A stretch of DNA of 40,800 bases, from the NCBI RefSeq assembly GCF_003966145.1, contig NZ_RXNR01000036.1, forward strand, positions 1 to 40,800, in the 5' to 3' direction. Positions 1-8,585 of this stretch are shown in pieces. The number at the start of each line of letters is the position of its first letter. Positions within the stretch are counted from its first letter, which is position 1. A program made the position numbers and the translations under genes. Origin of the DNA: Lysinibacillus telephonicus. GTDB taxonomy: Bacteria; Bacillota; Bacilli; Bacillales_A; Planococcaceae. The notes beneath the pieces were generated by a model. It searched no databases, was not told the origin of the DNA, and worked only from the letters and a program-made list of their open reading frames with translations.

Positions 1-38
1 AATTTAAATTCTTTGTCGTAACTTTTTCGATTTGTCAT
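1..38 (-). CDS. IS3-family transposase OrfA, N-terminal 12 codons only
   Basis: The minus strand has ATG at 38-36 preceded by TAGGAG at a suitable distance and reads MTNRKSYDKEFK before leaving the window. Short basic openings ending in YDKEFK or YDEEFK are typical of the helix-turn-helix OrfA subunit of IS3-family transposases, which binds the element ends and is joined to the DDE-type OrfB by frameshifting. Only 12 codons are visible, so the assignment rests on this motif, the ribosome binding site and its position relative to the terminal repeat. Confidence 0.6.
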   Translation of the reverse strand, partial: MTNRKSYDKEFK

Positions 39-121
39 CCTAGACACTCCTAGTAAATTATTGAGATTATTATACTTTATAAACTCCCAATTTACTGTGT
101 CCATAATTTAGACTAACATCA
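1..121 (-). mobile_element. Left end of an IS3-family insertion sequence (runs off the window)
   Basis: Read on the minus strand, the spo0F reading frame stops abruptly at position 121. From there the sequence reads TGATGTTAGTCTAAATTATG followed by GACACAG, which resembles the IS3 terminal repeat pattern (TGATCTTA then TGGACAC, from memory of IS3 itself). About 84 nt inside this end a transposase OrfA start codon follows, the usual layout of an IS3-family left end. The other end lies outside the window, so element length, target duplication and intactness cannot be judged. IS3 family is fairly sure; the subgroup is not. Confidence 0.72.
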
Positions 122-196
122 GCCTTCCTTTGAAAAAACTTCATCTAACAATAAACGTATGCCTTTTTGGTCATCTACTATTAATAACTTTTTCAT
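122..196 (-). pseudogene. spo0F: spo0F, 5' fragment truncated by the IS insertion
   Basis: The minus strand from ATG 196-194 reads MKKLLIVDDQKGIRLLLDEV then FSKEG, and stops at a TGA created by the IS end. This matches the beginning of Spo0F, the response-regulator phosphotransferase of the sporulation phosphorelay: LIVDDQ carries the conserved acidic pair, and helix 1 residues GIR-LL-EVF-KEG follow. The phosphorylated aspartate (near residue 54 in the family) and beta strands 2-5 are missing. AAGGGG lies at a good distance before the ATG. The divergent ywjG neighbour supports identity. The rest of spo0F could lie on the far side of the IS, outside the window. Whether a second intact copy exists cannot be seen. 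Confidence 0.8.
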
Positions 197-275
197 AGTT
201 GTTGTCCCCTTATTGTCGTTTTATTTTCAGATATTGGCAACTATTTATTCCCTAAAATATTTCCCTTAAAACCTA

Positions 276-304
276 ATTTTCGATTTAATTAATGAAACTC
301 CTTC
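276..304 (-). promoter_or_regulatory. Candidate sigma-H promoter of spo0F
   Basis: On the minus strand GAAGGAGTT (304-296) is followed after 11 nt by ATCGAAAAT (284-276). This fits the sigma-H pattern RnAGGAWWW-N11/12-RnnGAATWW with one mismatch in the -10 part. B. subtilis spo0F is known to have a sigma-H promoter. A weak Spo0A-box-like TGTCGTT is at 214-220. The promoter appears intact although the gene is truncated. Confidence 0.45.
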
Positions 305-364
305 AATCTTTCACATTTTACATTTGATTGAATAAAATTTTATAATACTTACTGAGGTGAAACT

Positions 365-895
365 ATGTCAAAAATACTTTCTACTCAAATGAGTGGATTA
401 TTCCAAAGAATTATTCAAACTGAAGAAGAAGCAATTGAAGAAACTGCACGTTTACTTGCGCAAGCTAGTGTTGGACAAGGAAAGGTTTATTTTGCATGTT
501 TTGGTGAATTAGAAGCTATTGAAATTCATGCTTTAAAAGGTGTTGAGAAGTTTGTGAACCTAGCTGCATGGACACCAGAAACTGTTGTGACAGAAGTAGA
601 CCGAGTTTGTATTTTCACTGAAAGTTGTCATAACGAAGAGGCCTTACAACTTGCAAAAAAATTATTTGATGAATTTATTCCATTTGCTGTTATCTCCAGT
701 GAGCCACAAGAACCTACTAATAAACTTAGCGAATTAGCCTACACTTATATTTCAATGAAAATACGTGGGGGTTTGTTACCACATCCATCAAACTTAGGTG
801 AGCGAATTGTTATCCCACACCTGATTGCAGGTTTATTTATCTATGAGGCTATTAAGTTAAACTATGATGAAATAATATTTGATGATGAACTCTAA
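365..895 (+). CDS. ywjG: DUF2529 protein YwjG, SIS-like fold
   Basis: This 176-residue protein resembles B. subtilis YwjG (DUF2529). It opens MSKILSTQMSGLFQRI and has TEEEAIEETARLLAQA, both typical of the family, and ends in an acidic tail. The family is predicted to have a sugar-isomerase (SIS)-like Rossmann fold; its function is unknown. GAGGTG precedes the ATG at a normal distance. The gene is divergent from spo0F, as I recall for B. subtilis, where pyrG lies on its other side. Here the pectin island begins on that side. A two-sided terminator follows the gene. Confidence 0.85.
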   Translation: MSKILSTQMSGLFQRIIQTEEEAIEETARLLAQASVGQGKVYFACFGELEAIEIHALKGVEKFVNLAAWTPETVVTEVDRVCIFTESCHNEEALQLAKKLFDEFIPFAVISSEPQEPTNKLSELAYTYISMKIRGGLLPHPSNLGERIVIPHLIAGLFIYEAIKLNYDEIIFDDEL

Positions 896-1222
896 GTTTA
901 ACCTTTCACCAGTGGCATTTATATGGATTTGATTATTATTCTTTTTCTAGATAATTTTATCTTACTATAAAATAGTTAAAGATTGGTTAAATATTACACA
1001 ATTTTACTTCATTATTCAAAACTTAACCAAAAAAGGGATGTCTTATATGTCCCTAATTTGAATATATGTAGAAAAATAAACTGCACCTCATCCACCATTG
1101 ACGATAGTTCCTTATTAGGTAACTTCTGCTACCTAATGAGAGATTTAAAATCAAAAACTACCTAGTAAAGTTCCCATAAAACTTTTACTAGGTAGTTTTA
1201 TTTCCTCTGATATTTCGGTTGA
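896..1222. other. Intergenic region ywjG-msmX (island boundary)
   Basis: This stretch of 327 nt contains no convincing gene. A small hairpin (ATTAGGTA / TACCTAAT, 1114-1137) precedes the strong terminator at 1154-1199. A 60-codon open frame at 983-1165 lacks a ribosome binding site and family resemblance. It is the left boundary of the pectin island relative to the B. subtilis-like gene order; no attachment site or direct repeat matching the right boundary is obvious by eye. Confidence 0.5.
1154..1199. terminator. Bidirectional terminator between ywjG and msmX
   Basis: Two perfect 16-nt arms (AAAACTACCTAGTAAA and its complement) enclose a 14-nt loop, with A-rich sequence on one side and T-rich on the other. 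It can stop ywjG transcripts from the left and msmX transcripts from the right. Confidence 0.85.
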
Positions 1223-2320
1223 CTAACGAATTCTAATTTCTGTCTCTTTATTAAAGAAATGAGCTTTATTCATATCAAAAGCAAGTTCAAGCTGATCACC
1301 AGGCTTGACTTCTGTACGTGGATCAATCGTCGCTACTAAATTCTGACCTTCAATAGTAGAGTAAATCGTCATATCCGCACCAGTAAGTTCTGCTAAATCT
1401 ATATCAATTTTAACCGTTGCTCCTTTAGCATAGTCAATAAATACTGGCTCATCATGGAAGTCTTCCGGTCTAATGCCAAGAACAACTTCTTTTCCAACGT
1501 ATCCTTGTTCACGGAGAACCTTCATTTTTCCTTCGGGAATCACGATGTTTGTTTTTCCCATAGAAAATACACCGTCTAAAATCTTCCCATTAAAGAAATT
1601 CATTGAAGGTGATCCTATAAATCCGCCTACGAAAATATTCTCTGGATTTTCGTAAATGTATTTAGGTGCACCTACCTGTTGAATTACACCATCTTTCATA
1701 ACGACAATTCGACTCGCCATTGTCATTGCCTCTGTCTGGTCATGCGTTACATAAATGGTTGTTGTCCCCAAGCGGCGGTGAAGCTTAACAATTTCAGCTC
1801 GCATTTGAACACGTAGTTTTGCATCAAGGTTTGATAATGGTTCGTCCATTAAGAATACTTTGGCGTCACGAACAATGGCACGACCTAGTGCAACACGCTG
1901 ACGCTGCCCTCCGGAAAGAGCTTTTGGTTTACGTTTTAGATATTCTTCGAGACCTAAAATTTTGGCTGCTTCATTCACACGACGATTGATTTCATCTTTT
2001 GGTACTTTACGAAGCTTTAATCCAAACGCAATATTATCGTAAACCGTCATATGGGGATAAAGTGCATAGTTTTGGAAGACCATTGCAATATCACGATCTT
2101 TTGGGGCAACATCATTTACACGGCGTTCATCAATGAAGAAATCTCCTTTAGTAATTTCCTCAAGTCCGGCAACCATTCGTAAAGTGGTTGATTTTCCACA
2201 ACCAGATGGTCCAACAAATACAATGAATTCTTTATCTTGAATATGAAGGTTAAAATCACTTACCGCGGTTACTTTATTGTCGTATATTTTATAAATATTA
2301 TTTAATTTTAGCTCTGCCAT
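1223..2320 (-). CDS. msmX: MsmX/UgpC-type sugar ABC transporter ATP-binding protein
   Basis: This 365-residue cytoplasmic ATPase powers sugar importers of the MalFG type. Walker A is GPSGCGKST at residues 37-45, the signature LSGGQRQRVALGRA is near 135, Walker B is VFLMDEPLSNLDA, and the switch histidine is in TIYVTHDQ. The C-terminal third is the TOBE/MalK-like regulatory domain. AGGAGG lies 7 nt before the ATG. In B. subtilis MsmX serves several permease pairs that lack their own ATPase, including those for pectin oligosaccharides. The importer in this window (19366-22552) also lacks one, so this gene is the natural partner although it lies 17 kb away. A cre-like site upstream suggests CcpA control. 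Confidence 0.93.
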   Translation of the reverse strand: MAELKLNNIYKIYDNKVTAVSDFNLHIQDKEFIVFVGPSGCGKSTTLRMVAGLEEITKGDFFIDERRVNDVAPKDRDIAMVFQNYALYPHMTVYDNIAFGLKLRKVPKDEINRRVNEAAKILGLEEYLKRKPKALSGGQRQRVALGRAIVRDAKVFLMDEPLSNLDAKLRVQMRAEIVKLHRRLGTTTIYVTHDQTEAMTMASRIVVMKDGVIQQVGAPKYIYENPENIFVGGFIGSPSMNFFNGKILDGVFSMGKTNIVIPEGKMKVLREQGYVGKEVVLGIRPEDFHDEPVFIDYAKGATVKIDIDLAELTGADMTIYSTIEGQNLVATIDPRTEVKPGDQLELAFDMNKAHFFNKETEIRIR

Positions 2321-2410
2321 TTTTTCAGCCTCCTACTATCTAAAAGTATTATCCATCGTTTGCCAACAACACGACTGATTTTTTATGCTACTCTTATTTC
2401 TCATTTTATC

Positions 2411-2424
2411 GGAAAACGCTTTCA
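2411..2424. promoter_or_regulatory. Candidate cre (CcpA) site upstream of msmX
   Basis: The minus strand reads TGAAAGCGTTTTCC, matching the catabolite-responsive consensus WTGNAANCGNWNNCW except for the last position. It lies about 90 bp upstream of the msmX start and downstream of the pectate lyase terminator, so it should act on msmX. Confidence 0.65.
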
Positions 2425-2479
2425 AATATAATTTAATATTTTTAGATAATTGTTAAATATTTTTATATTTTCATTAGTC

Positions 2480-2521
2480 CAACAAAAAGACTTGCCAGTA
2501 TGTATACTGAACAAGTCTTTT
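2480..2521 (-). terminator. Terminator after the pectate lyase gene
   Basis: Arms AAAAGACTTG and CAAGTCTTTT enclose an inner small palindrome (CAGTAT/ATACTG). On the minus strand the hairpin is followed by TTTTTGTT. It closes the ogl-kdgF-pel transcript just after the pectate lyase stop codon. Confidence 0.8.
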
Positions 2522-2532
2522 ATTTAAGAATC

Positions 2533-3861
2533 TTATTTTATTTTACCTGCACCTGCTTTTGCCTTTACATTTGCAGGAACAGCCTGTGTTGGCTGAATTT
2601 TTGTGTACAAAGATGGCTTCCAACCAACATTCTCATTAAGTTGTGCATCATTTCCTTGGTTATGTGCTTTAACAAGATCTACTCGGCTTCCTTTGCCTTT
2701 TCCGTTAACGAATGAGCCATCTTCATATATAGAGGTTCCTTTCCAATAACGAATAATTTGAGAAGGATCTACATCGTAACTAAAGTTGAAATAGTTGTTT
2801 TCAGCATAGATTTTTGATTCAGCTCCTACTCCAAATGCATAATCGAATAAGTACTCCGAGTCGTTTGTATACTCATAATAGTTATTGTAGATATGAACCT
2901 CACCATAACGTACTCTTGGTAAACGCTGCGTTACATCCTTAAAATAATTATGGTGAACTGTTACTTTTAATCTATCTTTATCAGTGGTTTTGCTGTCACT
3001 TGACCCAATCAGCATCACTTTATCATGATCTTCAAATTTGTTATACGAAATCGTTACATAGCTTGCACCATTAGTTACGTCTAATAAGCCATCATGCTGC
3101 TGGTAGGTACGGCCAAAGTATTTACCAAACGATGCGTCTGTGTTTTCGCCGTCTGTAAATGTACAATGGTCAATCCAAACATTTTCAGTATTATTTGTGA
3201 TGGAAATATTATCGTACTCTGAATTCCATTCACCATAATCTCCGTCTGTCGGGTCCCATTGTGGGAAGAAGTCACGTGGTGCTTCAAACTCAATATTGCG
3301 TATAATGATGTTCTTTACTCCGCTCAGATTAAGACTTCCCCCAATAATTTTGGCATCATTATCAATTCCTATAATGGACGTATTTGAACCAATATTGATA
3401 ACGATTTGTTCTTTTTGCTTCTTCTGAGCTTCGGCACGTGCATCCTCGAGTTCGCCTTCTACTTCCTTTTCATAGCCCCACTTTTCAGGATTGTATGCCT
3501 TTAAATATTCTTCAAAATCATATCCTGTACCTTCCGCATAGTATTCGGGTCCAATCGGATTATTATTTTCATCTACATTAAGCTCAATTGTCCCTTTTAC
3601 ATAAATAATCTTCGGTGTGTCATTCTTGCCATTTGATTTATTATCGCCGCCCAGTGCTTCAATCAATTCACTTTTATTTGTAACAGTAAAAATATGTTTT
3701 TCATCTGCTTTAGCCCCGCCTGTTGTACCATTTCCAAAGGAGGCCCAACCATCCTTTGGTTGTAATACTTCACTTCCTAAGTCATTTGATGTAGCTGAGA
3801 CGGAAATAACCCCAAAACTAAATAAAAATGCTGCTAGGATCGTACTAATCATTTTTTTCAT
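2533..3861 (-). CDS. pel: Secreted pectate lyase, polysaccharide lyase family 1
   Basis: The gene encodes a 442-residue extracellular enzyme that cleaves polygalacturonate by calcium-dependent beta-elimination. It starts with a signal peptide (MKKMISTILAAFLFSFGVIS, likely cut after VSA near residue 23). The parallel beta-helix shows PL1 motifs: WIDHCTF near 229, DGLLDVTNGASYVTISYNKF near 257, and VHHNYFKDVTQRLPRVRYG around 302, with the catalytic arginine near 316. I chose the ATG at 3861 because the signal peptide follows directly and AGGTG lies at the right distance. A longer frame back to 3927 would overlap kdgF and add a non-signal extension. It is third in the ogl-kdgF-pel group and supplies unsaturated oligogalacturonides for the other enzymes. 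Confidence 0.93.
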   Translation of the reverse strand: MKKMISTILAAFLFSFGVISVSATSNDLGSEVLQPKDGWASFGNGTTGGAKADEKHIFTVTNKSELIEALGGDNKSNGKNDTPKIIYVKGTIELNVDENNNPIGPEYYAEGTGYDFEEYLKAYNPEKWGYEKEVEGELEDARAEAQKKQKEQIVINIGSNTSIIGIDNDAKIIGGSLNLSGVKNIIIRNIEFEAPRDFFPQWDPTDGDYGEWNSEYDNISITNNTENVWIDHCTFTDGENTDASFGKYFGRTYQQHDGLLDVTNGASYVTISYNKFEDHDKVMLIGSSDSKTTDKDRLKVTVHHNYFKDVTQRLPRVRYGEVHIYNNYYEYTNDSEYLFDYAFGVGAESKIYAENNYFNFSYDVDPSQIIRYWKGTSIYEDGSFVNGKGKGSRVDLVKAHNQGNDAQLNENVGWKPSLYTKIQPTQAVPANVKAKAGAGKIK

Positions 3862-3883
3862 AGATTCACCTATTCCTCTCATT

Positions 3884-4216
3884 TTATTTTTCTTGTAAAA
3901 AATCTTCGCGCTGCGGGGTAAAAACATCTAAAATGGTAGACTCATCTTCCAGCGCTTTGACACCATGACGTATACCGGATGGGATGTAGATACTGTCTCC
4001 TTGTCTAACGATTTGCACATCTCCGTCGAGGTTGAACTCAAAGCTTCCTCGTGTGATATAACTTACTTGTTCATGAGGATGTGAATGGACGCTTCCAACC
4101 GCGTCTTTCTCGAAGGTTACCTCAGTCATCATTAAACTGCCTCCGTAACCTAAAAGCTTTCGTTTTACCCCTTCCTCTGTTGGGATGGCCTTGATTTTTT
4201 CTCCAAAAATAAACAC
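3884..4216 (-). CDS. kdgF: KdgF, cupin that opens unsaturated galacturonate to DKI
   Basis: A small single-domain cupin of 110 residues. The metal-binding pattern HSHPHEQ followed by IPSGIRHG is that of KdgF, which converts 4,5-unsaturated galacturonate released by oligogalacturonate lyase into the linear 5-keto-4-deoxyuronate (DKI). The frame is open up to a GTG at 4225, but AAGGGG touches that codon. The GTG at 4216 has an 8-nt spacing and is preferred. The gene begins 15 nt after the ogl stop and ends 22 nt before the pel start, so the three are probably cotranscribed. Family assignment is strong by motif and context; other small cupins look similar. Confidence 0.85.
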   Translation of the reverse strand: MFIFGEKIKAIPTEEGVKRKLLGYGGSLMMTEVTFEKDAVGSVHSHPHEQVSYITRGSFEFNLDGDVQIVRQGDSIYIPSGIRHGVKALEDESTILDVFTPQREDFLQEK

Positions 4217-4231
4217 ATCATTCACCCCTTA

Positions 4232-5395
4232 TTAAGTTTGCTTAGGTAGTTCAATTAAATAAAGATTACATGATCCTTCTCGGTCAGATGTAAATAAAAT
4301 CTTTTCGTTATTCCAGCTAAAGGTTGGATGGCAATGAGTTTGTTGAGTGTTCCAGCTCGTATGATGAGAACATAACGTTTTGATCATCGCTTTCTCCCCT
4401 GATATATCTATTAATACTAAATCTTCTACTTCATCTCCAACTAATAGGGTATTATCAAGATTGCTATGATAGTGATTACAATAGAAAGGCAAATCAATTT
4501 GTCTGATTAAGTTCCCCTCATCATCCACTAGCCCTACAAATGGAATCTGCCCTGATTCATGTGAATTCTGAATAGTTGCTTGCGTTCTATGAACGGTAAT
4601 AGTTCCGTCATGGCCTTTTCGACGGTTGTCAAAAAAGATCTTGCCATCACTGGTCCAAAACTCATGGCCAATACAATCGTCTTCTGCTTGCCTAAATAAT
4701 GGTTGAGGTGAACGAGAGCGAATATCCAATAGCCAAATCCGTTGATGAACAAGATTCCATGGTCCTTCATGACAAAAAGTTGCCAGGCTGCTATTTATAG
4801 GAGAAAACTGAAAATGCCCTAGCCAGTGGGTATCTTGGAAAACATCAAAAACTTCTTTCCCATCCATGCTGATTAAAGTTATCCACCCCTTTTTCGTCGC
4901 ATACATCGTTTCTTTAAACCCTCTATAATTGGCTCCTCTTTCTATTGGAACAAATTCATTACGAGCCATCCCGATATACCTTTTGTCCGCAGAAATATGC
5001 GGATGTCCTAATTCTATCCCTGGCTTTTCTTCATAGAGTACAGTGGTTTTAAGAGTTGAAGTTTCTAACTTCTTTAGAAGTCTACCCGTTACATAAACGA
5101 CAATGTCACCCTCAGGCGTTTTCGTATGGAAGCTTGGGGTGATTCCCTCGGGTTCATCTGTTAACTGCAAAATCCTCCCAGTCTCTAGATTCATTTTAAA
5201 AAGATTATAAACTGTTGATTTTTCAGAGGAACGATCTGATAAGAAGTAAATGTCTTGATCACCTGTACAAAAAGAGTTATCTGTAAAGTAAAAGTGGAAG
5301 TTATTAGAACCGTTAGATGTTAGCTGTTTAACAATATTTCCTGTTTTCTCATCTATAAACTCTTTGATTTCTGAAGGAAACTCCTTGCCAATCAT
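4232..5395 (-). CDS. ogl: Oligogalacturonate lyase, polysaccharide lyase family 22
   Basis: This 387-residue protein has no signal peptide, so it acts in the cytoplasm on imported oligogalacturonides, cutting them into unsaturated and saturated galacturonate. It opens MIGKEFPSEIKEFIDEKTG, typical of PL22. It continues as a seven-bladed propeller with TolB/WD40-like repeats such as YFLSDRSSEKSTVYNLFKMN and KILFTSDREGSCNLYLIE. Several conserved histidines (HFQFSP, FCHEGPW, CNHYHS) probably bind the metal. AGGAGG is 7 nt before the ATG. It leads the ogl-kdgF-pel group, 86 nt downstream of uxaA; a weak hairpin lies at 5426-5442 in that gap. Confidence 0.9.
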   Translation of the reverse strand: MIGKEFPSEIKEFIDEKTGNIVKQLTSNGSNNFHFYFTDNSFCTGDQDIYFLSDRSSEKSTVYNLFKMNLETGRILQLTDEPEGITPSFHTKTPEGDIVVYVTGRLLKKLETSTLKTTVLYEEKPGIELGHPHISADKRYIGMARNEFVPIERGANYRGFKETMYATKKGWITLISMDGKEVFDVFQDTHWLGHFQFSPINSSLATFCHEGPWNLVHQRIWLLDIRSRSPQPLFRQAEDDCIGHEFWTSDGKIFFDNRRKGHDGTITVHRTQATIQNSHESGQIPFVGLVDDEGNLIRQIDLPFYCNHYHSNLDNTLLVGDEVEDLVLIDISGEKAMIKTLCSHHTSWNTQQTHCHPTFSWNNEKILFTSDREGSCNLYLIELPKQT

Positions 5396-5481
5396 ATTTC
5401 TTCCTCCTTTTCTATTAAGGGTAAAGTCATTAAGACAATGACGGCTTCTAAGGAAATAAATGCTTTAACACTAACATCAAC

Positions 5482-6969
5482 TTATAAAGTTACTCCCGTC
5501 TTAAAAATTGCAATTTCCCTAAAATCATTTTTCTCATTATTCACGAGTTCTCCACTCGCAACTTGAATAATATAGTCGATAAAATCGTTTAACACGATAT
5601 CGGACTCCTTCTCTAATAACACACCAGCGTTAAAATCAATCCAATGTGGCTTTGTTTCAGACAATGGGGTATTTGTTGAAATTTTCATTGTTGGCACAAA
5701 GGATCCAAATGGCGTTCCCCGTCCAGTCGTGAATAGTACCAATTGACACCCAGCCGCAGCTAGAGCAGAAGATGCAACCAAATCATTGCCAGGTGCACTC
5801 AATAGGTTTAACCCTTTTTCTCTAAGGACTTCTCCGTATTTTAGAACATCTGTTACCGTTGATGTGCCCGCTTTCTGCGTACAACCTAGAGATTTGTCCT
5901 CCAATGTAGAAATTCCACCATCCTTGTTTCCTGGTGAAGGATTTTCATAGACTGGTTGTTTGTTTTCAATAAAATACTCTTTAAATTCATTAATTAACTC
6001 AACCGTCTTTTCAAAAACTTCTGAATTCGCAGCACGCTCCATAAGAATTGTTTCCGCGCCAAACATTTCCGGAACCTCTGTCAGCACCGTTGTACCTCCT
6101 TGGGCAACAAGAAAATCTGAGAATCTACCAAGCAATGGATTTGCCGTGATGCCTGAAAAACCATCAGATCCACCGCACTTCAACCCAACCTTTAACTCAG
6201 ATAATGGTACAGGTTCACGTTTATCATTTTTAGCAGCTGCATAAATTTCTTTTAGTAATTCAACACCTGCTTCAATTTCATCAGTTACCTCTTGCGAAAC
6301 TAAAAACTTTACACGATCTTCATCGTAATCTCCAAGAGCATCTTTAAATTCATATAAGTTGTTATTTTCACAGCCTAATCCTAAAACGAGGACACCACCG
6401 GCATTTGGATGGTGCACTGCATCTCTTAAAATTTTTCTAGTATTTTCATGATCGTCTCCTAATTGGGAGCATCCATAATTGTGTTTTAATACGAGGACGT
6501 TTTCAAACGGGTGAATATCGCCCACTTCTTTTTCAAAAAGTTTCAGCATTCGTTCTGCAATCCCATTCACACAGCCAACAGTTGGAACAATCCAAAGTTC
6601 ATTTCGAATCCCTACATTTCCGTTCTTCCTTTTGAAGCCATTAAACGTAAGGTTTTTATTTTCATAGGGATTGCTGTTTAATTTTTGATGAAATTGATAC
6701 TCCTGAATTCCATCCAAATTCGTTTTAATATTATGGGTATGAATATGTTCACCCACTGAAATTTCTTTAATTGCGTGGCCAATAGGATATCCATACTTAA
6801 TGATATGATCATTAATAAATAAATCTTTGATTGCTACCTTGTGACCTCTTTTAATATCATCCTTTAGTACGATGATTTCCTCTTTAATAGTCAGTGTTTG
6901 CCCTTTTGACAAATCTTTTAATGCTACAACCACATTATCGTGATCATGTAACTGGATGAAATCCAACAT
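5482..6969 (-). CDS. uxaA: Altronate dehydratase UxaA
   Basis: This enzyme of 495 residues dehydrates D-altronate to 2-keto-3-deoxygluconate (KDG), the third step of galacturonate breakdown. The N-terminal 90 residues form a SAF domain. After residue 100 comes the dehydratase part with RNELWIVPTVGCVNG, LKHNYGCSQLGDD, LGLGCENNN and LKCGGSDGFSG, whose cysteines fit the iron-dependent UxaA/GarD family. The last part has FTTGRGTPFGSFVPT. The first in-frame ATG (6975) directly touches GGGGGA; the second (6969) is 6 nt away and is chosen. It follows uxaB after 14 nt, so the two are cotranscribed. Confidence 0.93.
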   Translation of the reverse strand: MLDFIQLHDHDNVVVALKDLSKGQTLTIKEEIIVLKDDIKRGHKVAIKDLFINDHIIKYGYPIGHAIKEISVGEHIHTHNIKTNLDGIQEYQFHQKLNSNPYENKNLTFNGFKRKNGNVGIRNELWIVPTVGCVNGIAERMLKLFEKEVGDIHPFENVLVLKHNYGCSQLGDDHENTRKILRDAVHHPNAGGVLVLGLGCENNNLYEFKDALGDYDEDRVKFLVSQEVTDEIEAGVELLKEIYAAAKNDKREPVPLSELKVGLKCGGSDGFSGITANPLLGRFSDFLVAQGGTTVLTEVPEMFGAETILMERAANSEVFEKTVELINEFKEYFIENKQPVYENPSPGNKDGGISTLEDKSLGCTQKAGTSTVTDVLKYGEVLREKGLNLLSAPGNDLVASSALAAAGCQLVLFTTGRGTPFGSFVPTMKISTNTPLSETKPHWIDFNAGVLLEKESDIVLNDFIDYIIQVASGELVNNEKNDFREIAIFKTGVTL

Positions 6970-6983
6970 GAACATTCCCCCTA

Positions 6984-8453
6984 TTAATTGGCCGTCTTTT
7001 GCTCCAATATGGATTCAATGGCCTGTTTCATTCCCTTCGTTTCAATTTCAAATAGATTTTTCGTCACCTCGCCTGTTAACTCTGGTACATCGTTTAGGTT
7101 AATATCCCAGATTTTTTCGCAACTTAACACACTTGAGACAATCTCCTTTATGCTCTCTAAACTGCCATTAGCTTTACTCCATTGTGTCTTAAACAATTCA
7201 AGCACTTCAGGATCGTCCGAAAGTTCAATTTCTTCGTCACCTCTTTTCCCCTTATAAAAGGAAATTAACGCAGCTAGTGAGAATACTAGCTTCTTCGGCA
7301 ATGTGTTTTTACGGTTAACATATTCCAGCAAAGATGGTAAATCTCTTGTTTTAAATTTAGACGTAGAATTTAATGAAATACTTAACAAGAAATGCTGCAT
7401 ATAGGGATTCCTAAATCTTTCAATCACTTCGTCTGCAAATGAACGACATTCTTCCTCGGGGAAATCCAATGTTGGAATGATTTCATCATAAATTAGCTCT
7501 TTCACGAATTTCCCAACAATTTTATGCTCAATTGCCTCGCCTACCGTATTGAGCCCATATAAATAAGAAACAGGAGCCATCGCTGAATGAGCACCGTTTA
7601 AGATTCGCACCTTCCTTGTTCGATATGGGGTTATATCATCAACAAAGAATGTATTCAATCCTGCTAGATGAACTGGAAATTCCTCACGAATCCATTGAGG
7701 CCCTTCAATAACAAATAGATGGAATTGCTCACCGACAACGACAAATTCGTCTAAATAGCCAAGCTCTGCTGTAATCTCGTCGATTGATTCTGTCGGAAAA
7801 CCTGGGACAATTCGATCAACAAGTGTATTACAGAAGGTATTTGCTTCATTAATCCAGTCCACAAATCCTCCCCCAAGGTTCCAAATTTTCGTATACTTCA
7901 AAACCAATTCTCTTAATTGATCACCATTACGCTCAATCAACTCACAAGGTATAATAATTAATCCTTTATCTTTCTCACCTTGAAATGCTTGATAACGTTC
8001 ATATAAGAATGATGTTAGTTTTCCCGGAAAACTCTTTTGTGGTTGATCTGTTAATTTATCATTGTCGTCAAAAACAATTCCGGCTTCTGTTGTGTTGGAA
8101 AATATAAACCGCAGCTCAGGATTATGGGCAAGTTGTAAATATTCATCATATTGTTTAAAAAGATTTAAACCACGACTTATACAACTGATTATCGAATGCT
8201 CTTTAACAGGTCCCCCTTCTTTTATTCCTTGTAAATAAAGGGTAAATAAACCATCCTGTTCATTTAACTTTTCAACCGCACCCTGTCCGCGTGGCTGAAC
8301 AACTACCACACTGCCATTAAAGCCTGTTTTCTCGTTAAGTACATCTATTTGCCAATCAATAAAGGCTCTTAAAAAATTACCTTGACCGAACTGAAGGACT
8401 TTCTCCGGGCGTTTTTGATAATTTTTTAAGAAATGCTTATTTAATTTTTCCAT
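6984..8453 (-). CDS. uxaB: Tagaturonate reductase UxaB
   Basis: A 489-residue NADH-dependent reductase of the long-chain mannitol dehydrogenase family that converts D-tagaturonate to D-altronate. The N-terminal Rossmann part begins with [20 protein letters not shown]. The C-terminal helical domain contains the catalytic stretch [20 protein letters not shown], with the conserved lysine of KxxxLNGxH. It has the length usual for UxaB. AGGGGGA precedes the ATG. It is upstream of uxaA by 14 nt and downstream of uxaC by 132 nt. UxuB (mannonate pathway) is the main alternative; the presence of uxaA and absence of uxuA favour UxaB. Confidence 0.92.
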   Translation of the reverse strand: MEKLNKHFLKNYQKRPEKVLQFGQGNFLRAFIDWQIDVLNEKTGFNGSVVVVQPRGQGAVEKLNEQDGLFTLYLQGIKEGGPVKEHSIISCISRGLNLFKQYDEYLQLAHNPELRFIFSNTTEAGIVFDDNDKLTDQPQKSFPGKLTSFLYERYQAFQGEKDKGLIIIPCELIERNGDQLRELVLKYTKIWNLGGGFVDWINEANTFCNTLVDRIVPGFPTESIDEITAELGYLDEFVVVGEQFHLFVIEGPQWIREEFPVHLAGLNTFFVDDITPYRTRKVRILNGAHSAMAPVSYLYGLNTVGEAIEHKIVGKFVKELIYDEIIPTLDFPEEECRSFADEVIERFRNPYMQHFLLSISLNSTSKFKTRDLPSLLEYVNRKNTLPKKLVFSLAALISFYKGKRGDEEIELSDDPEVLELFKTQWSKANGSLESIKEIVSSVLSCEKIWDINLNDVPELTGEVTKNLFEIETKGMKQAIESILEQKTAN

Positions 8454-8585
8454 GACTTCCCCCTAAACATTTTGCCATTCACCCATAAACTTTAAGAAGA
8501 TGTGTAATGTTTAAATCCTATCAATCCTTTAGATTTCTTTTCTAATGACTCTCCTTATCTGAATTGCTTCTTACCCTCGTATTCT

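Noticed and set aside
983-1165. 60-codon plus-strand open frame after ywjG
   Set aside because: No ribosome binding site, no family resemblance, and its end runs into the terminator stem.
3862-3927. N-terminal extension of pectate lyase by 22 residues
   Set aside because: It would overlap kdgF and bury the signal peptide; the ATG at 3861 has the better ribosome binding site.
5426-5442. GTCATT/AATGAC hairpin between uxaA and ogl as a terminator
   Set aside because: Only six base pairs, no good T-tract; readthrough into ogl seems likely.
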